DNA of 13,295 nt from contig CAZEIW010000068.1 of the NCBI GenBank assembly GCA_964512305.1, forward strand, positions 1 through 13,295. Direction: 5' to 3'. The DNA comes from CAZEIW01 sp964512305 (GTDB lineage Bacteria; Pseudomonadota; Gammaproteobacteria; Burkholderiales; Burkholderiaceae_F). Below, piece after piece: positions 13,239 through 13,295 of the stretch; position 1 is the stretch's first letter, and each line of letters opens with the position of its first letter. The notes under the pieces are model-generated. The model saw only the letters and a list, made by a program, of their open reading frames with translations, was not told the DNA's origin and made no database searches. Position numbers and translations under genes: made by a program.

Positions 13239-13295
13239 TCAGAGGAGCTGCTCGCCGCCGCGCCCCTGCTGGATTGCCGGAACGTAGCGATCCAG
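13239..13295 (-). CDS. Possible 3' end of an unidentified gene
   Basis: Entering from the right edge on the minus strand, one frame reads 18 codons ending ...AIQQGRGGEQLL and stops with TGA at 13239-13241, just where the repeat-rich DNA begins. The change from repeat to ordinary codon pattern makes a gene end plausible. It is too short to assign, and the other two minus frames are also open here. Confidence 0.3.
   Translation of the reverse strand: MDRYVPAIQQGRGGEQLL

Overview
The window is high-GC proteobacterial DNA, most likely from a betaproteobacterium of the Burkholderiales type. This placement is inferred from base composition, TonB/ExbB sequence style, and the many 'ccctcacccccggcccctctcccgc' palindromic repeats. 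No rRNA, tRNA, CRISPR array, prophage or insertion sequence was seen.

Layout. (1) 1-1193, minus: the N-terminal ~397 residues of an NAD(P)-dependent succinate-semialdehyde-type dehydrogenase, cut by the window edge. (2) 1194-1511: a divergent regulatory region with a plausible Fur box (1324-1342) and a separate perfect palindrome (1419-1433). (3) 1512-5327, plus: a TonB energy-transduction operon, tonB-exbB-exbD1-exbD2, followed by a start/stop-overlapping gene for an exported tetratricopeptide-type protein. (4) 5341-5534: a cluster of three REP-type repeats with a perfect 45-bp inverted pair. (5) 5592-8434, plus: a likely catabolic operon of an MFS symporter, a LigI-like amidohydrolase_2 enzyme and a glutathione S-transferase. 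(6) 8443-8488: one REP hairpin between convergent genes. (7) 11150-8516, minus: a small secreted protein with HELEH and CxxC motifs, followed by a 745-residue TonB-dependent outer-membrane receptor. (8) 11457-12344, plus: an exported soluble protein made of two Cache-like domains. (9) 12370-13236: two REP clusters flanking a DUF559 (PD-(D/E)XK-type) nuclease gene on the minus strand, whose C-terminal third is translated REP sequence. A degenerate ~33-bp tandem derived from the REP outer arm follows. (10) 13239-13295, minus: possibly the last 18 codons of another gene.

How it fits together. The TonB/ExbB/ExbD complex would energise outer-membrane receptors such as the one encoded at 8516-10753, so the window holds both motor and client. 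The Fur-like site suggests iron control of the motor. The MFS/hydrolase/GST genes look like uptake and conversion of an aromatic- or lactone-derived carboxylate. REP clusters sit at the 3' ends of transcription units, where they could stabilise or terminate mRNAs. The parts most worth following are the REP-tailed DUF559 gene, the small metal-motif protein paired with the receptor, the tandem-Cache exported protein, and the TPR protein coupled to exbD2.
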